Positions 6,472 to 14,684 of a stretch of 20,181 bases of DNA are shown here, in pieces; position 1 is the stretch's first letter, and the number at the start of each line of letters is the position of its first letter. The position numbers were made by a program, and so were the translations under genes. The notes under the pieces were generated by a model that did no database searches, was not told where the DNA came from, and worked only from the letters and a program-made list of their open reading frames with translations. Source of the stretch: CBDTYW01 sp965364735 (GTDB lineage: Bacteria > Actinomycetota > Nitriliruptoria > Nitriliruptorales > Nitriliruptoraceae); the NCBI GenBank assembly GCA_965364735.1, contig CBDTYW010000032.1, forward strand, positions 1 to 20,181, written 5' to 3'.

Positions 6472-7596
6472 TCAGCGCTTGCGGCGCACGACCAGGGCGA
6501 TCACGCCACCGATGAGGGCGGCGGCGGCGAGGATGACCAGACGGCTGCTGGCGTCGGCGGGAACCGACTGCGAGCCTGCCGGCTCGGACGCGACGACGGG
6601 GCTGGGCTCGTCGACGGGGTCCGACGCCTCGGTCGGGAGTGTCTGCGCGCTGACCGCGAGGACGTGGACCGCCGCGCTCACTCCCTCGGACGTCGCGACG
6701 AGCGATCCGTCCGGCAGGTACGCGAGCGCTTCGCCCTGGGATGACGTGGGAAGGTCGACGCGGCGCGGCGTCGTCGCGAACGCCCCGATGACGTCGCCGT
6801 CGACGACGTCCCACTCGAGCAGGTCCTCGTAGGTCCGGACCGCCACGAGCGTCCCGTCGGCGCTGACATCGCCGCCGGTTGCGATGTGGAACCCCAGCGA
6901 TCCGAGCGGGCCGCCTGCGGTCGGGTTCGGCGGGCTCGGTGCCCGCAGCCCGAGCGATGCCACGCGTTCCAGCGTCACGGCCTCGGCGGGTGGGGTCGCC
7001 GGCATGGCGGCGCGCCAGACCGATGCTCCTCCGGCGATCTCCTTGGTGACCAGCAGGACGTCGCCTGTTGCCGGATTGAGGAGCAGCGTCTCGACGTCGT
7101 GGAACGTGTCGGGCCAGACGAAGCGGTAGGTCGCGGGCGTCGCGGTGAGCATGGCGCCGGGTCGGAGATCTTCGGTGGACGGCTCGGCGACGACATGCAC
7201 CGCGAGCTCGTCGCGCGACCGACCGTCCTCGACGTTGTCGCCGACGTCACCGAGGAAGAGCGCGGGGGAGCCGTCGGACGGGGACGGGCCCGACGCCACG
7301 TCCTCCCAGTCCGTCGCGCTCGCGCCGTCGAGACGCAGCGTCGCGACGGTGGCGCAGTCCACCAGGGAGACGGCGTACACGACCGGCCCGTGGCCGGAGT
7401 CGTTGTGGGTCCAGACGAGGTCCGGGAGGCCGCCCGGCGACCGGGCGATCCCGGAGGCCTCCGAGATGCGTTCGTCGACGAGCCCGCAGCGCTCGAAGCC
7501 CTCCTCGTACGCCCCGGCAGCCGACACCATGCCGACGAGGAGCACGGCAGCGAGCGACGCTGCGCGGCGACGGACGGAGCGGAGGTCAGAGGTCAT
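6472..7596 (-). CDS. Membrane-anchored extracellular propeller-like protein
   Basis: A 374-residue exported protein. I chose the ATG at 7596 because it opens a signal peptide (MTSDLRSVRRRAASLAAVLLVGM, cleavage near AGA at residue 29); the longer in-frame reading from 7713 adds residues without signal character. The ectodomain carries repeating motifs (EASGIARSP, VWTHNDSG, WEDVASGP, LFLGDVGDN, HDVETLLLNPATGDVLLVTKE, GGDVSADGTLVAVRTYEDLLEW, QGEALAYLPDGSLVATSEG) typical of a beta-propeller of the phytase-like esterase kind. An acidic Pro/Ser linker leads to one membrane helix (about 350-370) and the stop-transfer tail RRKR. This is a type I membrane topology, facing outward. No LPXTG motif is present, although the tail resembles the end of a sorting signal. 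Ligand or enzymatic activity is unknown. The strong ribosome binding site expected is not visible, so the start is moderately certain. Confidence 0.78.
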   Translation of the reverse strand: MTSDLRSVRRRAASLAAVLLVGMVSAAGAYEEGFERCGLVDERISEASGIARSPGGLPDLVWTHNDSGHGPVVYAVSLVDCATVATLRLDGASATDWEDVASGPSPSDGSPALFLGDVGDNVEDGRSRDELAVHVVAEPSTEDLRPGAMLTATPATYRFVWPDTFHDVETLLLNPATGDVLLVTKEIAGGASVWRAAMPATPPAEAVTLERVASLGLRAPSPPNPTAGGPLGSLGFHIATGGDVSADGTLVAVRTYEDLLEWDVVDGDVIGAFATTPRRVDLPTSSQGEALAYLPDGSLVATSEGVSAAVHVLAVSAQTLPTEASDPVDEPSPVVASEPAGSQSVPADASSRLVILAAAALIGGVIALVVRRKR

Positions 7597-7720
7597 GGCC
7601 GGAGTGTGCACCGCCGCCGCCGTGCCGCCGTGTCCGTTCGACGCGTCCGCCGCCTCGGACGGCGTGCGCGCCACATCCGATCGGGGCTGACCCGTGTGTC
7701 GCAATCGCCGCACGAGGCGG

Positions 7721-7726
7721 TACCGT
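7721..7726 (+). promoter_or_regulatory. Candidate -10 box for tRNA-Arg(ACG)
   Basis: TACCGT fits TAnnnT and ends 12 nt before the tRNA 5' end. The sequence TGTCGC about 18 nt upstream is a weak -35 candidate. Its position matches that of TAGCCT before tRNA-Ser(TGA). Confidence 0.4.
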
Positions 7727-7738
7727 TCATCGCCGCAC

Positions 7739-7813
7739 GCGCTGGTAGCTCAGCACGGATAGAGCACCTGACTACGGATCAGGCGGCCGGGGGTTCGAAT
7801 CCCTCCCAGCGCA
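7739..7813 (+). tRNA. tRNA-Arg(ACG)
   Basis: A 75-nt tRNA. Acceptor GCGCTGG (7739-7745) pairs with CCAGCGC (7806-7812), discriminator A7813, and no CCA is encoded. The D-arm is GCTC...GAGC. The anticodon stem CCTGA/TCAGG encloses loop CTACGGA with anticodon ACG. The T-arm has TTCGAAT. The A at position 34 is expected to be edited to inosine, so the tRNA reads CGN codons. A strong hairpin follows. Confidence 0.96.
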
Positions 7814-7818
7814 CGCAC

Positions 7819-7848
7819 ACGAAGCCCTCGCCACGGCGGGGGCTTCGT
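7819..7848 (+). terminator. Terminator hairpin after tRNA-Arg
   Basis: ACGAAGCCCTCGCC (7819-7832) and GGCGGGGGCTTCGT (7835-7848) pair over 14 positions with one T-G wobble, effectively closing on a short CACG-type loop. It starts 6 nt after the tRNA and is the likely terminator. From here to 8021 I see only the ribosome binding site of the VanZ-like gene. Confidence 0.7.
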
Positions 7849-8021
7849 CGTGTTCGGTCGCGGTCGCGTGGCCGCCAGCATCCTGCGTCACGGTGATGGT
7901 CCGTGGGCACGGAGAACCCAGCGGTGTCCGTCCGGACGACCACAGCGGAGGTCTCGCGGCTGCTGCGTCGGGTTTGCTGGGAGCGGCACGGGGAATCGGG
8001 GCTCGACGGAGAGGCGCACAC

Positions 8022-8657
8022 ATGGAGCGGGTCCTCCGTCTCCTGCGTGACGCCGTCACCGCGGCGGACGACCTCATCGACCGGACCGTCGGCTACGACG
8101 TGCATCTCGGGATGCTCGCCGGCGGCGTGTTCGTCGGGGCGATCGTGCTCGCGATCAGCGTGCGCCGGTCGAACTCGGTCGGCTCCGCAGGCGCGCGACG
8201 GGTCGCCCAGCTCGGCGTCGCGGTCGCGGTCTCGTTGATCGTGCTCATCACGCTGTCCCCGGGCGACTTCCCCGCCAACGCCGCAAACCTGACCCCCGGA
8301 GCGTCCTTCGAGCGCTACCTGCGCAACCACGACCTCGACGCGGCGGTCAGGAACCTCGCGTTCAACGTGCTGCTGTTCGTCCCGTACGGGCTGGCCCGTG
8401 GGCTGCAGTTCCGCGGCCGCGGCGGACGGCTCACGTGGCTGAGGATCACCTCAGAGGCGATGGTGTTCTCGGCGGCGATCGAGGCCATCCAGCACTACGC
8501 GCCGCTCGGCCGCGTCACCGACGTGGACGACGTCATCCTCAACACCATCGGCGGCTTCCTCGGCGCCATGGCAGCGCTGGTCGTCGTCAATGCCCAGGAA
8601 CGGCTCGTCGGCCCGCTGCCCGCAGATCAGGACGGGCGACGGACCAGCGAGCGGTAG
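8022..8657 (+). CDS. VanZ family membrane protein
   Basis: A 211-residue membrane protein with start ATG at 8022, preceded by GGAGAGG (8008-8014) at 7 nt spacing. Hydrophobic segments lie near residues 29-47, 62-78, 109-127, 144-157 and 172-190. The VanZ pattern is clear: LITLSPGDFP near 75-84, RNLAFNVLLFVPYGLARGL at 110-128, then EAIQHYAPLGRVTDVDDVILNTIGGFLG at about 154-181, with the conserved E, Q, R, D and N. VanZ of enterococci gives low teicoplanin resistance; most chromosomal members have no proven role and probably act at the envelope. Its last 31 bp overlap tail-to-tail with the convergent hydrolase gene. Confidence 0.9.
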   Translation: MERVLRLLRDAVTAADDLIDRTVGYDVHLGMLAGGVFVGAIVLAISVRRSNSVGSAGARRVAQLGVAVAVSLIVLITLSPGDFPANAANLTPGASFERYLRNHDLDAAVRNLAFNVLLFVPYGLARGLQFRGRGGRLTWLRITSEAMVFSAAIEAIQHYAPLGRVTDVDDVILNTIGGFLGAMAALVVVNAQERLVGPLPADQDGRRTSER

Positions 8658-11239
8658 CCGGCGAGGGACAGGCCCATCAGCAGGAACGTCCACGAGGTGA
8701 GGTTCCAGCCGGTGGCGGGGAGCTGCTCGCCTGCGGTCGGCGTCTCGGTCGCGGTGGGCTCCGGTGCGGGGGCCGGCTCACCGCCCTCGACGGCGAAGAG
8801 GTGGCCCTCGGCGTCGAAGAAGCCGGTGACGGTGGCCTGGGTGCCGTCGGAGAGCGGGATGCACCAGGTGTGCTGGTCGTCCACGCGGGTGGTCGGCTGA
8901 CCGAAGGCGTAGACGGTCTCCTCCGAGCTCATCCCGACCTGCAGCACCGAGACGTCGGTGGCGGCGCCGGTGTCCTCGCGGCAACGGTCCACGACCGCGC
9001 CCTTCGCGCGCTCCCAGACCTGCAGGTAGGCCTCGGGACCGCGGGCCATGTCAGCCATCATCGCGTCGCCGCCTTCTTGGCGCAGCTCCTCGAACCAGTC
9101 GGCGTGCAGGCCGTAGTGGTCGACGCCGTCGACGTTGACGTCGTAGACGCGCTCGCCAGAGACGTTCTGGTTGACCGTCACGCCACCGAAGCCGGTGTGC
9201 GGGTAGACGACCGGGTTGGCGACGTCGGCGCCGCGCGGGCCGGGCTGTCCGCCGAAGCCGTTCGTGTCGGCGCCGAAGCCGATGCCGAAGACATAGCGGT
9301 CGTCCATCCACTGGACCTGCTCGGCCCAGCGCGCCGCGAACGTGTCGGCGTCAGCGCTGCGAGGCGTGACGATGCCGCCCATCTCGATGATCTTCTCGTA
9401 CGCGGTCGCCTCCGACCAGCCGTGCGACGAGATCACGCCCTGGTAGCCGGCGGCGTCGATGCGGTCGAGCAGCGCGATGCGGCTCTTGACCGACATGTGG
9501 TCGGGGTCGATGAGCACCCCGCGGGCCATGAGCTCGTCCGCGATGAACTCGCCCATCGGCAGCAGCCCGATGGTGTTGCAGTGGGGCGGGCTCGCGTAGA
9601 GCGGAGCGAACCCGCCGAGGGGGAGCGCCCCGGCGACATCTCCGAACAGCGCGTCCTGAGCGGGACGGAAGCCGGAGTCGATGTCGTCGAGGTTCGCCTG
9701 GGTCTTGTCGTGCTGGTCGTCGTGGTAGTCGTCCGGGCACGGCTGCATGTCGAGGAAGCGCCCCGACGAGATGAAGTTGCCGCCGTTGGTCGCGACGCCC
9801 GTGGTGCCGCCGTCGCCGGTGACTCCCGCGAAGGCGTTGTCGAACTTGTTGAGCAGCTCCATCTGGGAGATGCCGAGCGCGGTGAACTCATCGAGGTGGT
9901 CGACCACCGTCTGCTCGTCGCACTGCGCGACGCCGTTGGAGAGCGAGCAGCCGAACGGCTCCGAGGTCTCGATGCCGTTGACGACCGCCAGGCGGCCGGA
10001 GTTCATGACCGCGCGAGCCTCGAACGGGTCGGTCACCACCGTCATCCAGCCGTGGCCCGGCCCGCCGTACTGCGCGTCGATGTAGCGCTCCATCTCGCGG
10101 ATGGCGGCGTACTCGAGGCGCAGCGTGTTGGTCTCGTCACAGGGGTTGCGCTTGAGCGGATAGACCTCGCACAACGTCTCGTTGTCGACCAGCAGGTTCA
10201 CGGCCAGGCGCAGCCCGCCGCGCCAGGCCCGCTCGGCCCAGGAGTGGTACATCGCCTCGTGGGTCAGCGACTTCTCCGCAGGCCAGTCGACGAACGTCGG
10301 CCAGCCGACGGTGTCGTGGCCGAACGCGTCCTCGGGGCTCGACACGGCGGCCTCTCCCACGCCTCCGGTCTCGTGGTCCGGGCAGTCGACGAGCGCGACC
10401 GTGACGCCGTAGCGGTGCCACGGACGGCCGCAGCGGATCTCACCGCCGATGAACTCGAACGCCATCCAGTGCACGTGCCCGTCGATGTAGCCAGAGACCT
10501 CCTCGTAGGACGTGTCGCCGGTGGGCTGGGCACCGTCGATGTTGACCTGGGGCTCGGGGTACGTGGCACAGCCGTCGTCGGCGCGGAACGAGAGCACCGC
10601 TGTCGCGCCTGCCGGGTCGATGCCGGCGGCGTCGGGACCGACAGCATCATCGCCCTCGCCGGTCGAGAAGTTGACGACGTCGCTGCCGGCGTCGACGAGC
10701 GTGATCGTGCCGCCGGTGGCGGTCATGATCTGGTCGGTGTCGGGGTGCTGGACGGTGAATCCGCCGGCGACCTCGTCCACGAGCCATTCGCTCACCGGAC
10801 CGGGCGTGCCGCCGAGGCCCGTCGTCGCGCCGGACGCCGTGACGTACTGCTCGTCTGCGGTGAAGAACATGTAGGTGCCGAGGTCGGTCGCCTGCATCCG
10901 CAGGGCCGCGAGCAGCACCGTGCCGTCGGCCTCGGTGAGCGCGTAGCAGCCCTTCGAGATCTCGTAGCGGTCGGTCGGCGTGTCCGGGAACACGCGATCT
11001 TCCTGGAGCACGAACCCGATCGGGTCCGGGCCGTGGCTGGAACGCTCGACGCTTCCCGCGATGGTCCCGACGACCCAGTCCTCGACGTCGACGGCCGAGG
11101 ACGAGATGTTGTCGCGGGAGTGCCGCGCCGCCGGTCCGTCGGCGGCAGCCGGCAGCGCGGTGATCGAGAGCGCGACCAGCGCCGTCGAGGTGGTGACGAC
11201 GCGAAGCGCGCGACGGACGTGTGTGTCTTGACTGCGCAT
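8627..11239 (-). CDS. LPXTG-anchored exported M19/amidohydrolase-like protein, paralogue A
   Basis: An 870-residue secreted protein. ATG at 11239 has GGAGGG 9 nt upstream and starts a signal peptide with cleavage near PAAADG (residue 34). Residues about 75-170 form a beta-rich N-terminal domain containing RYEISKGCYAL and RMQATDLGTYMF. The large catalytic-type domain starts at YIDGHVHWMAFEF (HVH at 255-257), a metal-binding HxH as in amidohydrolases, and includes NLLVDN, NGIETSE, QMELLNKFDNAF, VTGDGG, DPDHMS and ISSHGWS, which resemble membrane dipeptidase (M19) strand ends. A C-terminal domain of about 80 residues with Cys is followed by a Pro/Thr linker, LPATG (840-844), a hydrophobic helix and RRPS, a complete wall-sorting signal. 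The substrate is unknown; relatives are often labelled only from an attached factor 5/8-type domain. Tandem paralogue of the next gene. Confidence 0.85.
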   Translation of the reverse strand: MRSQDTHVRRALRVVTTSTALVALSITALPAAADGPAARHSRDNISSSAVDVEDWVVGTIAGSVERSSHGPDPIGFVLQEDRVFPDTPTDRYEISKGCYALTEADGTVLLAALRMQATDLGTYMFFTADEQYVTASGATTGLGGTPGPVSEWLVDEVAGGFTVQHPDTDQIMTATGGTITLVDAGSDVVNFSTGEGDDAVGPDAAGIDPAGATAVLSFRADDGCATYPEPQVNIDGAQPTGDTSYEEVSGYIDGHVHWMAFEFIGGEIRCGRPWHRYGVTVALVDCPDHETGGVGEAAVSSPEDAFGHDTVGWPTFVDWPAEKSLTHEAMYHSWAERAWRGGLRLAVNLLVDNETLCEVYPLKRNPCDETNTLRLEYAAIREMERYIDAQYGGPGHGWMTVVTDPFEARAVMNSGRLAVVNGIETSEPFGCSLSNGVAQCDEQTVVDHLDEFTALGISQMELLNKFDNAFAGVTGDGGTTGVATNGGNFISSGRFLDMQPCPDDYHDDQHDKTQANLDDIDSGFRPAQDALFGDVAGALPLGGFAPLYASPPHCNTIGLLPMGEFIADELMARGVLIDPDHMSVKSRIALLDRIDAAGYQGVISSHGWSEATAYEKIIEMGGIVTPRSADADTFAARWAEQVQWMDDRYVFGIGFGADTNGFGGQPGPRGADVANPVVYPHTGFGGVTVNQNVSGERVYDVNVDGVDHYGLHADWFEELRQEGGDAMMADMARGPEAYLQVWERAKGAVVDRCREDTGAATDVSVLQVGMSSEETVYAFGQPTTRVDDQHTWCIPLSDGTQATVTGFFDAEGHLFAVEGGEPAPAPEPTATETPTAGEQLPATGWNLTSWTFLLMGLSLAGYRSLVRRPS
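8682..8881 (-). repeat. 200-bp block identical to paralogue B
   Basis: This stretch is identical by eye over 200 bp to 11439-11638, constant offset 2757. It encodes the end of the C-terminal domain, the Pro/Thr linker, LPATG and most of the anchor helix (residues about 787-853). Identity falls away quickly upstream and downstream, although scattered shorter blocks elsewhere are also similar. The pattern suggests recent gene conversion. Confidence 0.85.
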
Positions 11240-11311
11240 CAGCGCGATCCCTCCGGAGGCGACAGCGACGTCATCTCGACGTCGTGCGACCACCAACGGT
11301 GCCGTGTCCGA

Positions 11312-11334
11312 CGCCGGCAGCCAGATCGCCGGCG
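11312..11334 (-). terminator. Possible terminator between the two hydrolase genes
   Basis: CGCCGGC and GCCGGCG form a 7-bp perfect stem with a 9-nt loop, about 47 nt after the stop of paralogue B. If it works, the two paralogues are separately transcribed. A perfect 10-bp tandem CGTTCGCGTG (11354-11373) lies between that stop and the hairpin. The rest of this 141-bp gap holds the ribosome binding site of paralogue A. Confidence 0.35.
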
Positions 11335-11380
11335 ACTTCGTGCGAGCGTCGCGCGTTCGCGTGCGTTCGCGTGCGGCGTG

Positions 11381-13975
11381 TCAGGACGACGGGCGGCGGA
11401 CCAGTGAGCGGTAGCCGGCGAGCGAGAGGCCCATCAGGAGGAACGTCCACGAGGTGAGGTTCCAGCCGGTGGCGGGGAGCTGCTCGCCTGCGGTCGGCGT
11501 CTCGGTCGCGGTGGGCTCCGGTGCGGGGGCCGGCTCACCGCCCTCGACGGCGAAGAGGTGGCCCTCGGCGTCGAAGAAGCCGGTGACGGTGGCCTGGGTG
11601 CCGTCGGAGAGCGGGATGCACCAGGTGTGCTGGTCGTCGATGCGGGTGGTCGGCTGACCGAAGGCGTAGACGGTCTCCTCCGACGACATCCCGACCTGCA
11701 GGACCGAGGGATCCGTCGGGGCGCCGGTGTTCTCTCGGCAGCGGTCGACGACCGCGCCCTTCGCACGCTCCCAGACCTGGAGGTAGGCCTCGGGCCCACG
11801 GGCCATGTCGGCCATGATCGCGTCGCCGCCGATCATCCGCAGGTCCTGGTACCAGTCGGCGTAGAGGCCGTAGTGGTCGACGCCGTCGAGGTTGACGTCC
11901 CACGTGCGGTCGCCGGTGGTGTTGCGCTCGACGGTGACGCCGCCGAAGCCGGTGTGCGGGTAGACGACGGGGTTGTCGATGTCGGCGCCGCGCGGGCCGC
12001 CCTGGCCACCGAAGCCGTTGGTGTCGGCGCCGTAGCCGAAGCCGAACACGTAGCGATCGTCGACCCAGTCGAGGTGGGTGCGCCACTTGTTGACGAACCC
12101 TTCGGAGCCACCGGCGTACGGCGTCACGATCCCGCCCATCTCCAGGATGCGCTCGTAGACGGAGTCGTCCGACCACGAGTGCGACGAGATCACGCCGTGA
12201 TAGCCGGCTGCGTCGGCGCGGTCGAGGATCGCCTGACGTCCGCGGGTGGAGACGTGGTCAGGGTCCATCAGGATCCCACGCTCGGCCATCTCGTCGAGGA
12301 GGTATTCACCGATCGGCTCGAGCCCGAGGGAGTTGCAGTGCGGCGGATTGCCGTAGACCGGCGTCGAGCCGGGCGGCAGGAACGCCGCGCCGATCTGGCC
12401 GAAGATCGCGTCCTGGGCCGGTGCGAAGCCGTCGTCGATCTGTGTCGCGTTGGCCTGCTCCTTGTCGTGCTGGTGCTCGTTGAAGTCGTCCGGGCAGGTC
12501 TCCATGTCCCAGAAGCCCCCGGCCGAGAACACGTTGCCGTTGTTGATGACCGCGCCGGTCGAGCCGCCGTCACCCGTCACGCCCATGAAGGCGTTGTCGT
12601 ACTTGTTCAGGAACTCCATCTGCGCGATGCCGAGGTCCTGGAAGAAGTCGAGCGAGTCGCTGACGTGCTGCTCGGTGCAGTCGACGGGCGCAGCCAGTCG
12701 ACGGCAGTTGAACAGCTCCGAGGTCTCGATGCCGTTGATCAGCGCCAGGCGGCCCGAGTTGATGATGGCGCGCGCCTCGAAGGGATCCTTGGCGATGCGG
12801 AGGAAGCCGCGACCGGGGCCGCCGTACTGGGCGTCGATGTAGCGCTCGATCGCGCGGCTTGCCTCGTACTCGAGCAGCAGCGTGTTGGTCTCGTCACAGG
12901 GGTTGCGCGTGAAGGGGAACAGCTCGCACAGCACGCGGTTGTCGACGAGCAGGTTGACCATGACGCGCAGCCCGCCGCGCCAGGCCCGCTCGACGCCCGT
13001 GTAGTACATGCCCTCGTGGGTGAGGGAGTTCGACTGTGGCCAGTCGTTGTAGGACGGCCAGCCGACGGTGTCGTGCTGGCCGGCCTTGTCGCCGCCGGAC
13101 GTGAAGGCCTCGCCTGCGCCCCCGCCCGCGGAGTGGTCCGGACAGTCGACCATCGCGACCGTGACCCCGTAGCGGTGCCACGGGGTGCCGCAGCGGATCT
13201 CGCCGCCGATGAACTCGAACGCCATCCAGTGCACGTGCGCATCGATGTAGCCAGAGACCTCTTCGTACGGCGTGTCGCCGGTCGGCTGCTCACCCGAGAC
13301 GTTGACCTCGTGCTCGGGGTGGACCGCGCAGCCGGTGTCGAGCGCGAAGCCGAGGACGGCCCCGTCGATGCCGACGATGGATGCCGCGGGAGGGCCGACC
13401 GCCTCGACGCCATCACCGGTGGCGGTGTTGGACAGGTCGGTCCCGGCGGCGACGAGGCTGAGGTCGTCGAGCAGGATCTGGTCGCTGTCCGGGTGCTGGA
13501 CGGTGAAGCCGCCCGTGACCTCGTCGACGAGCCACTCGGCGTCCGGGCCCGGGGTGGTGCCGACACCGCTGGTGGAGCCGTTGCCGGTGATGTAGCTGCC
13601 GGCGTCGGTGTAGAACATGTAGGTGCCGAGATCGGTCGCCTGCATGCGCAGCGTGCCGATGAGCTCAGTCCCGGAGGCGTCGGTCAGGGCGTAGCAGCCC
13701 TTCGAGATCTCGTAGCGGTCGGTGGCGGTCTGCGGGAAGACGCGGTCCTCCTGCAGGACGAGGTCCGTCGGGGGAGCCTCGTGGCTGAGCCGGCTGACGT
13801 CGCCCGCGATCGGGCCGACCTTCCAGGCAACAGCGTCGGCGGTTCCGCCGGTGACGTGCTGGGAGGCGGGGCCGTCGGCTGCAGCCGGGGCGGCGAGGAG
13901 GAGGCTCGGGACGAGCAGCGCGAGGCCGGTCGCGATCCCGGTCGCTCGACGTCGGACGTCAGGGGTTCGCAGCAT
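11381..13975 (-). CDS. LPXTG-anchored exported M19/amidohydrolase-like protein, paralogue B
   Basis: An 864-residue secreted protein with ATG at 13975, GGAGAGG 8 nt upstream, and a signal peptide cleaved near AAADG (residue 34). Domain order matches paralogue A: beta-rich N-terminal domain (about 70-165), amidohydrolase-like domain beginning at YIDAHVHWM (HVH at 247-249) with DPDHVS (571-576) and ISSHSWS (596-602), the sequence GADTNGFGGQ (649-658) and GVDHYGLYADW (698-708), then a Cys-containing C-terminal domain, Pro/Thr linker, LPATG (833-837), anchor helix and RRPSS. The conserved His and Asp residues suggest a working metal site, but the substrate is unknown. It lies 139 bp after the MarR gene on the same strand and 141 bp before paralogue A. 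Part of a two-gene duplication; the mid-regions have diverged while the C-terminus has been kept identical. Confidence 0.85.
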   Translation of the reverse strand: MLRTPDVRRRATGIATGLALLVPSLLLAAPAAADGPASQHVTGGTADAVAWKVGPIAGDVSRLSHEAPPTDLVLQEDRVFPQTATDRYEISKGCYALTDASGTELIGTLRMQATDLGTYMFYTDAGSYITGNGSTSGVGTTPGPDAEWLVDEVTGGFTVQHPDSDQILLDDLSLVAAGTDLSNTATGDGVEAVGPPAASIVGIDGAVLGFALDTGCAVHPEHEVNVSGEQPTGDTPYEEVSGYIDAHVHWMAFEFIGGEIRCGTPWHRYGVTVAMVDCPDHSAGGGAGEAFTSGGDKAGQHDTVGWPSYNDWPQSNSLTHEGMYYTGVERAWRGGLRVMVNLLVDNRVLCELFPFTRNPCDETNTLLLEYEASRAIERYIDAQYGGPGRGFLRIAKDPFEARAIINSGRLALINGIETSELFNCRRLAAPVDCTEQHVSDSLDFFQDLGIAQMEFLNKYDNAFMGVTGDGGSTGAVINNGNVFSAGGFWDMETCPDDFNEHQHDKEQANATQIDDGFAPAQDAIFGQIGAAFLPPGSTPVYGNPPHCNSLGLEPIGEYLLDEMAERGILMDPDHVSTRGRQAILDRADAAGYHGVISSHSWSDDSVYERILEMGGIVTPYAGGSEGFVNKWRTHLDWVDDRYVFGFGYGADTNGFGGQGGPRGADIDNPVVYPHTGFGGVTVERNTTGDRTWDVNLDGVDHYGLYADWYQDLRMIGGDAIMADMARGPEAYLQVWERAKGAVVDRCRENTGAPTDPSVLQVGMSSEETVYAFGQPTTRIDDQHTWCIPLSDGTQATVTGFFDAEGHLFAVEGGEPAPAPEPTATETPTAGEQLPATGWNLTSWTFLLMGLSLAGYRSLVRRPSS
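11439..11638 (-). repeat. 200-bp block identical to paralogue A
   Basis: Partner of 8682-8881. It encodes residues about 780-846 of paralogue B. Beyond 11638 the similarity continues with only two changes for about 40 bp, then weakens. Confidence 0.85.
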
Positions 13976-14114
13976 GGTCAACACCTCTCCCGTGGCGTGG
14001 TGCCGCGTCGCCGTACCGCGGTGGCACCTCACACTCTGCCGCGCTGCGGCCGATCTGCCACGTCGAGATCGGGATCGTGCGCGGCTCGCTCGAGCGTGCG
14101 CGGTCTGGTGAGGG

Positions 14115-14597
14115 TCAGGCCAGGACGCGTCGGTCGGATCCCTCGACAGCGGCGACTGCGCCTGCACGTAGCCGTGAGAGCGTGCTGGAGAACGCGCGGA
14201 GCTCGTCGACGGACAGATCCGCGCACGCCGTGCTGATCATGTCGTGCTGGAACGCCTCGAGCCGATCGAACACCGCTCGCCCGGCGTCGGTCAGGCCGAG
14301 CAGCACGGAGCGTCGGTCGTCGGGGTTCTCGTCGCGCGTGACCAGTCCCGCGTCGAGGAGCTGGTCGACTGATCGGGACGCGCTGGAGACGTGGGTCCGG
14401 GTGAAGCTGGCCACGTCGCCGACCTTCTGGGCGCCGAGGTGGATCGCGCGCAACGCGATCAGATGTGGGCCGGAGAGATCAACGAGGTCCTGGGTGGCCT
14501 CGGCGATCGCGCCGGTCATCGCCTCGAGGTTCTCGAACTCGCGCAGGACGTTGCGCAGCTCCTCGTCGCGGGTGCGGTCATCGGGCGTCACGGGCAC
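14115..14597 (-). CDS. MarR family transcriptional regulator
   Basis: A 160-residue winged-helix regulator. The central part has the MarR pattern: HLIALRAIHLGAQKVGDVA (helices 2-3), THVSSASRSVDQLLDAGLVTRDENP (recognition helix) and DDRRSVLLGLTDAGR (wing), at residues about 44-106. I give the GTG at 14597; the in-frame GTG at 14591 is an equally good start, because GAGG upstream then has 8-nt spacing. It is divergent from the MMPL transporter with a 156-bp gap that contains a palindrome, the usual arrangement for a MarR repressor controlling itself and an exporter. The two surface hydrolase genes follow on the same strand, so they may belong to its regulon. The inducing ligand cannot be read from sequence. 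Confidence 0.92.
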   Translation of the reverse strand: MPVTPDDRTRDEELRNVLREFENLEAMTGAIAEATQDLVDLSGPHLIALRAIHLGAQKVGDVASFTRTHVSSASRSVDQLLDAGLVTRDENPDDRRSVLLGLTDAGRAVFDRLEAFQHDMISTACADLSVDELRAFSSTLSRLRAGAVAAVEGSDRRVLA

Positions 14598-14638
14598 TGC
14601 CTCACGAGATGTCGGTGTGCGATCAACATACTATCTCC

Positions 14639-14684
14639 GTTGCAAAAGTTGCGAGACGCAACAGTTGCACGTACCGTTCGTTGC
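14639..14684. promoter_or_regulatory. Candidate MarR operator between divergent genes
   Basis: GTTGCG-AGA-CGCAAC (14648-14662) is a perfect 6-bp inverted repeat. Direct GTTGC motifs occur at 14639, 14648, 14664 and 14680, the last three exactly 16 bp apart. The cluster sits in the gap between the MarR gene and the transporter, as expected for a two-way operator. The site is seen in sequence; the link to this regulator is inferred. Confidence 0.5.

Noticed and set aside
6047..6814. Several open frames on both strands crossing tRNA-Ser(GCT) and its copies
   Set aside because: They translate tRNA sequence (peptides such as RGFESLCLR or GFEPSRARC recur at each T-arm), a frequent false gene call.
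6472..7713. Longer N-terminus for the propeller-like membrane protein, from 7713
   Set aside because: The added 39 residues lack export-signal character and push the real signal peptide inside the protein.
11354..11373. Perfect tandem CGTTCGCGTG x2 between the hydrolase genes
   Set aside because: Only two 10-bp copies in GC-rich DNA; too little to call a regulatory site or mobile-element trace.
8435..11407. A 990-codon open frame on the + strand opposite hydrolase paralogue A
   Set aside because: It is a shadow of the minus-strand gene: composition is dominated by V, D, R, A and G repeats, with no domain, signal peptide or ribosome binding site. High GC content removes stop codons from the opposite strand.
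11558..14236. An 892-codon open frame on the + strand opposite hydrolase paralogue B
   Set aside because: Same shadow effect; it also resembles the shadow of paralogue A only because the real genes are paralogous.
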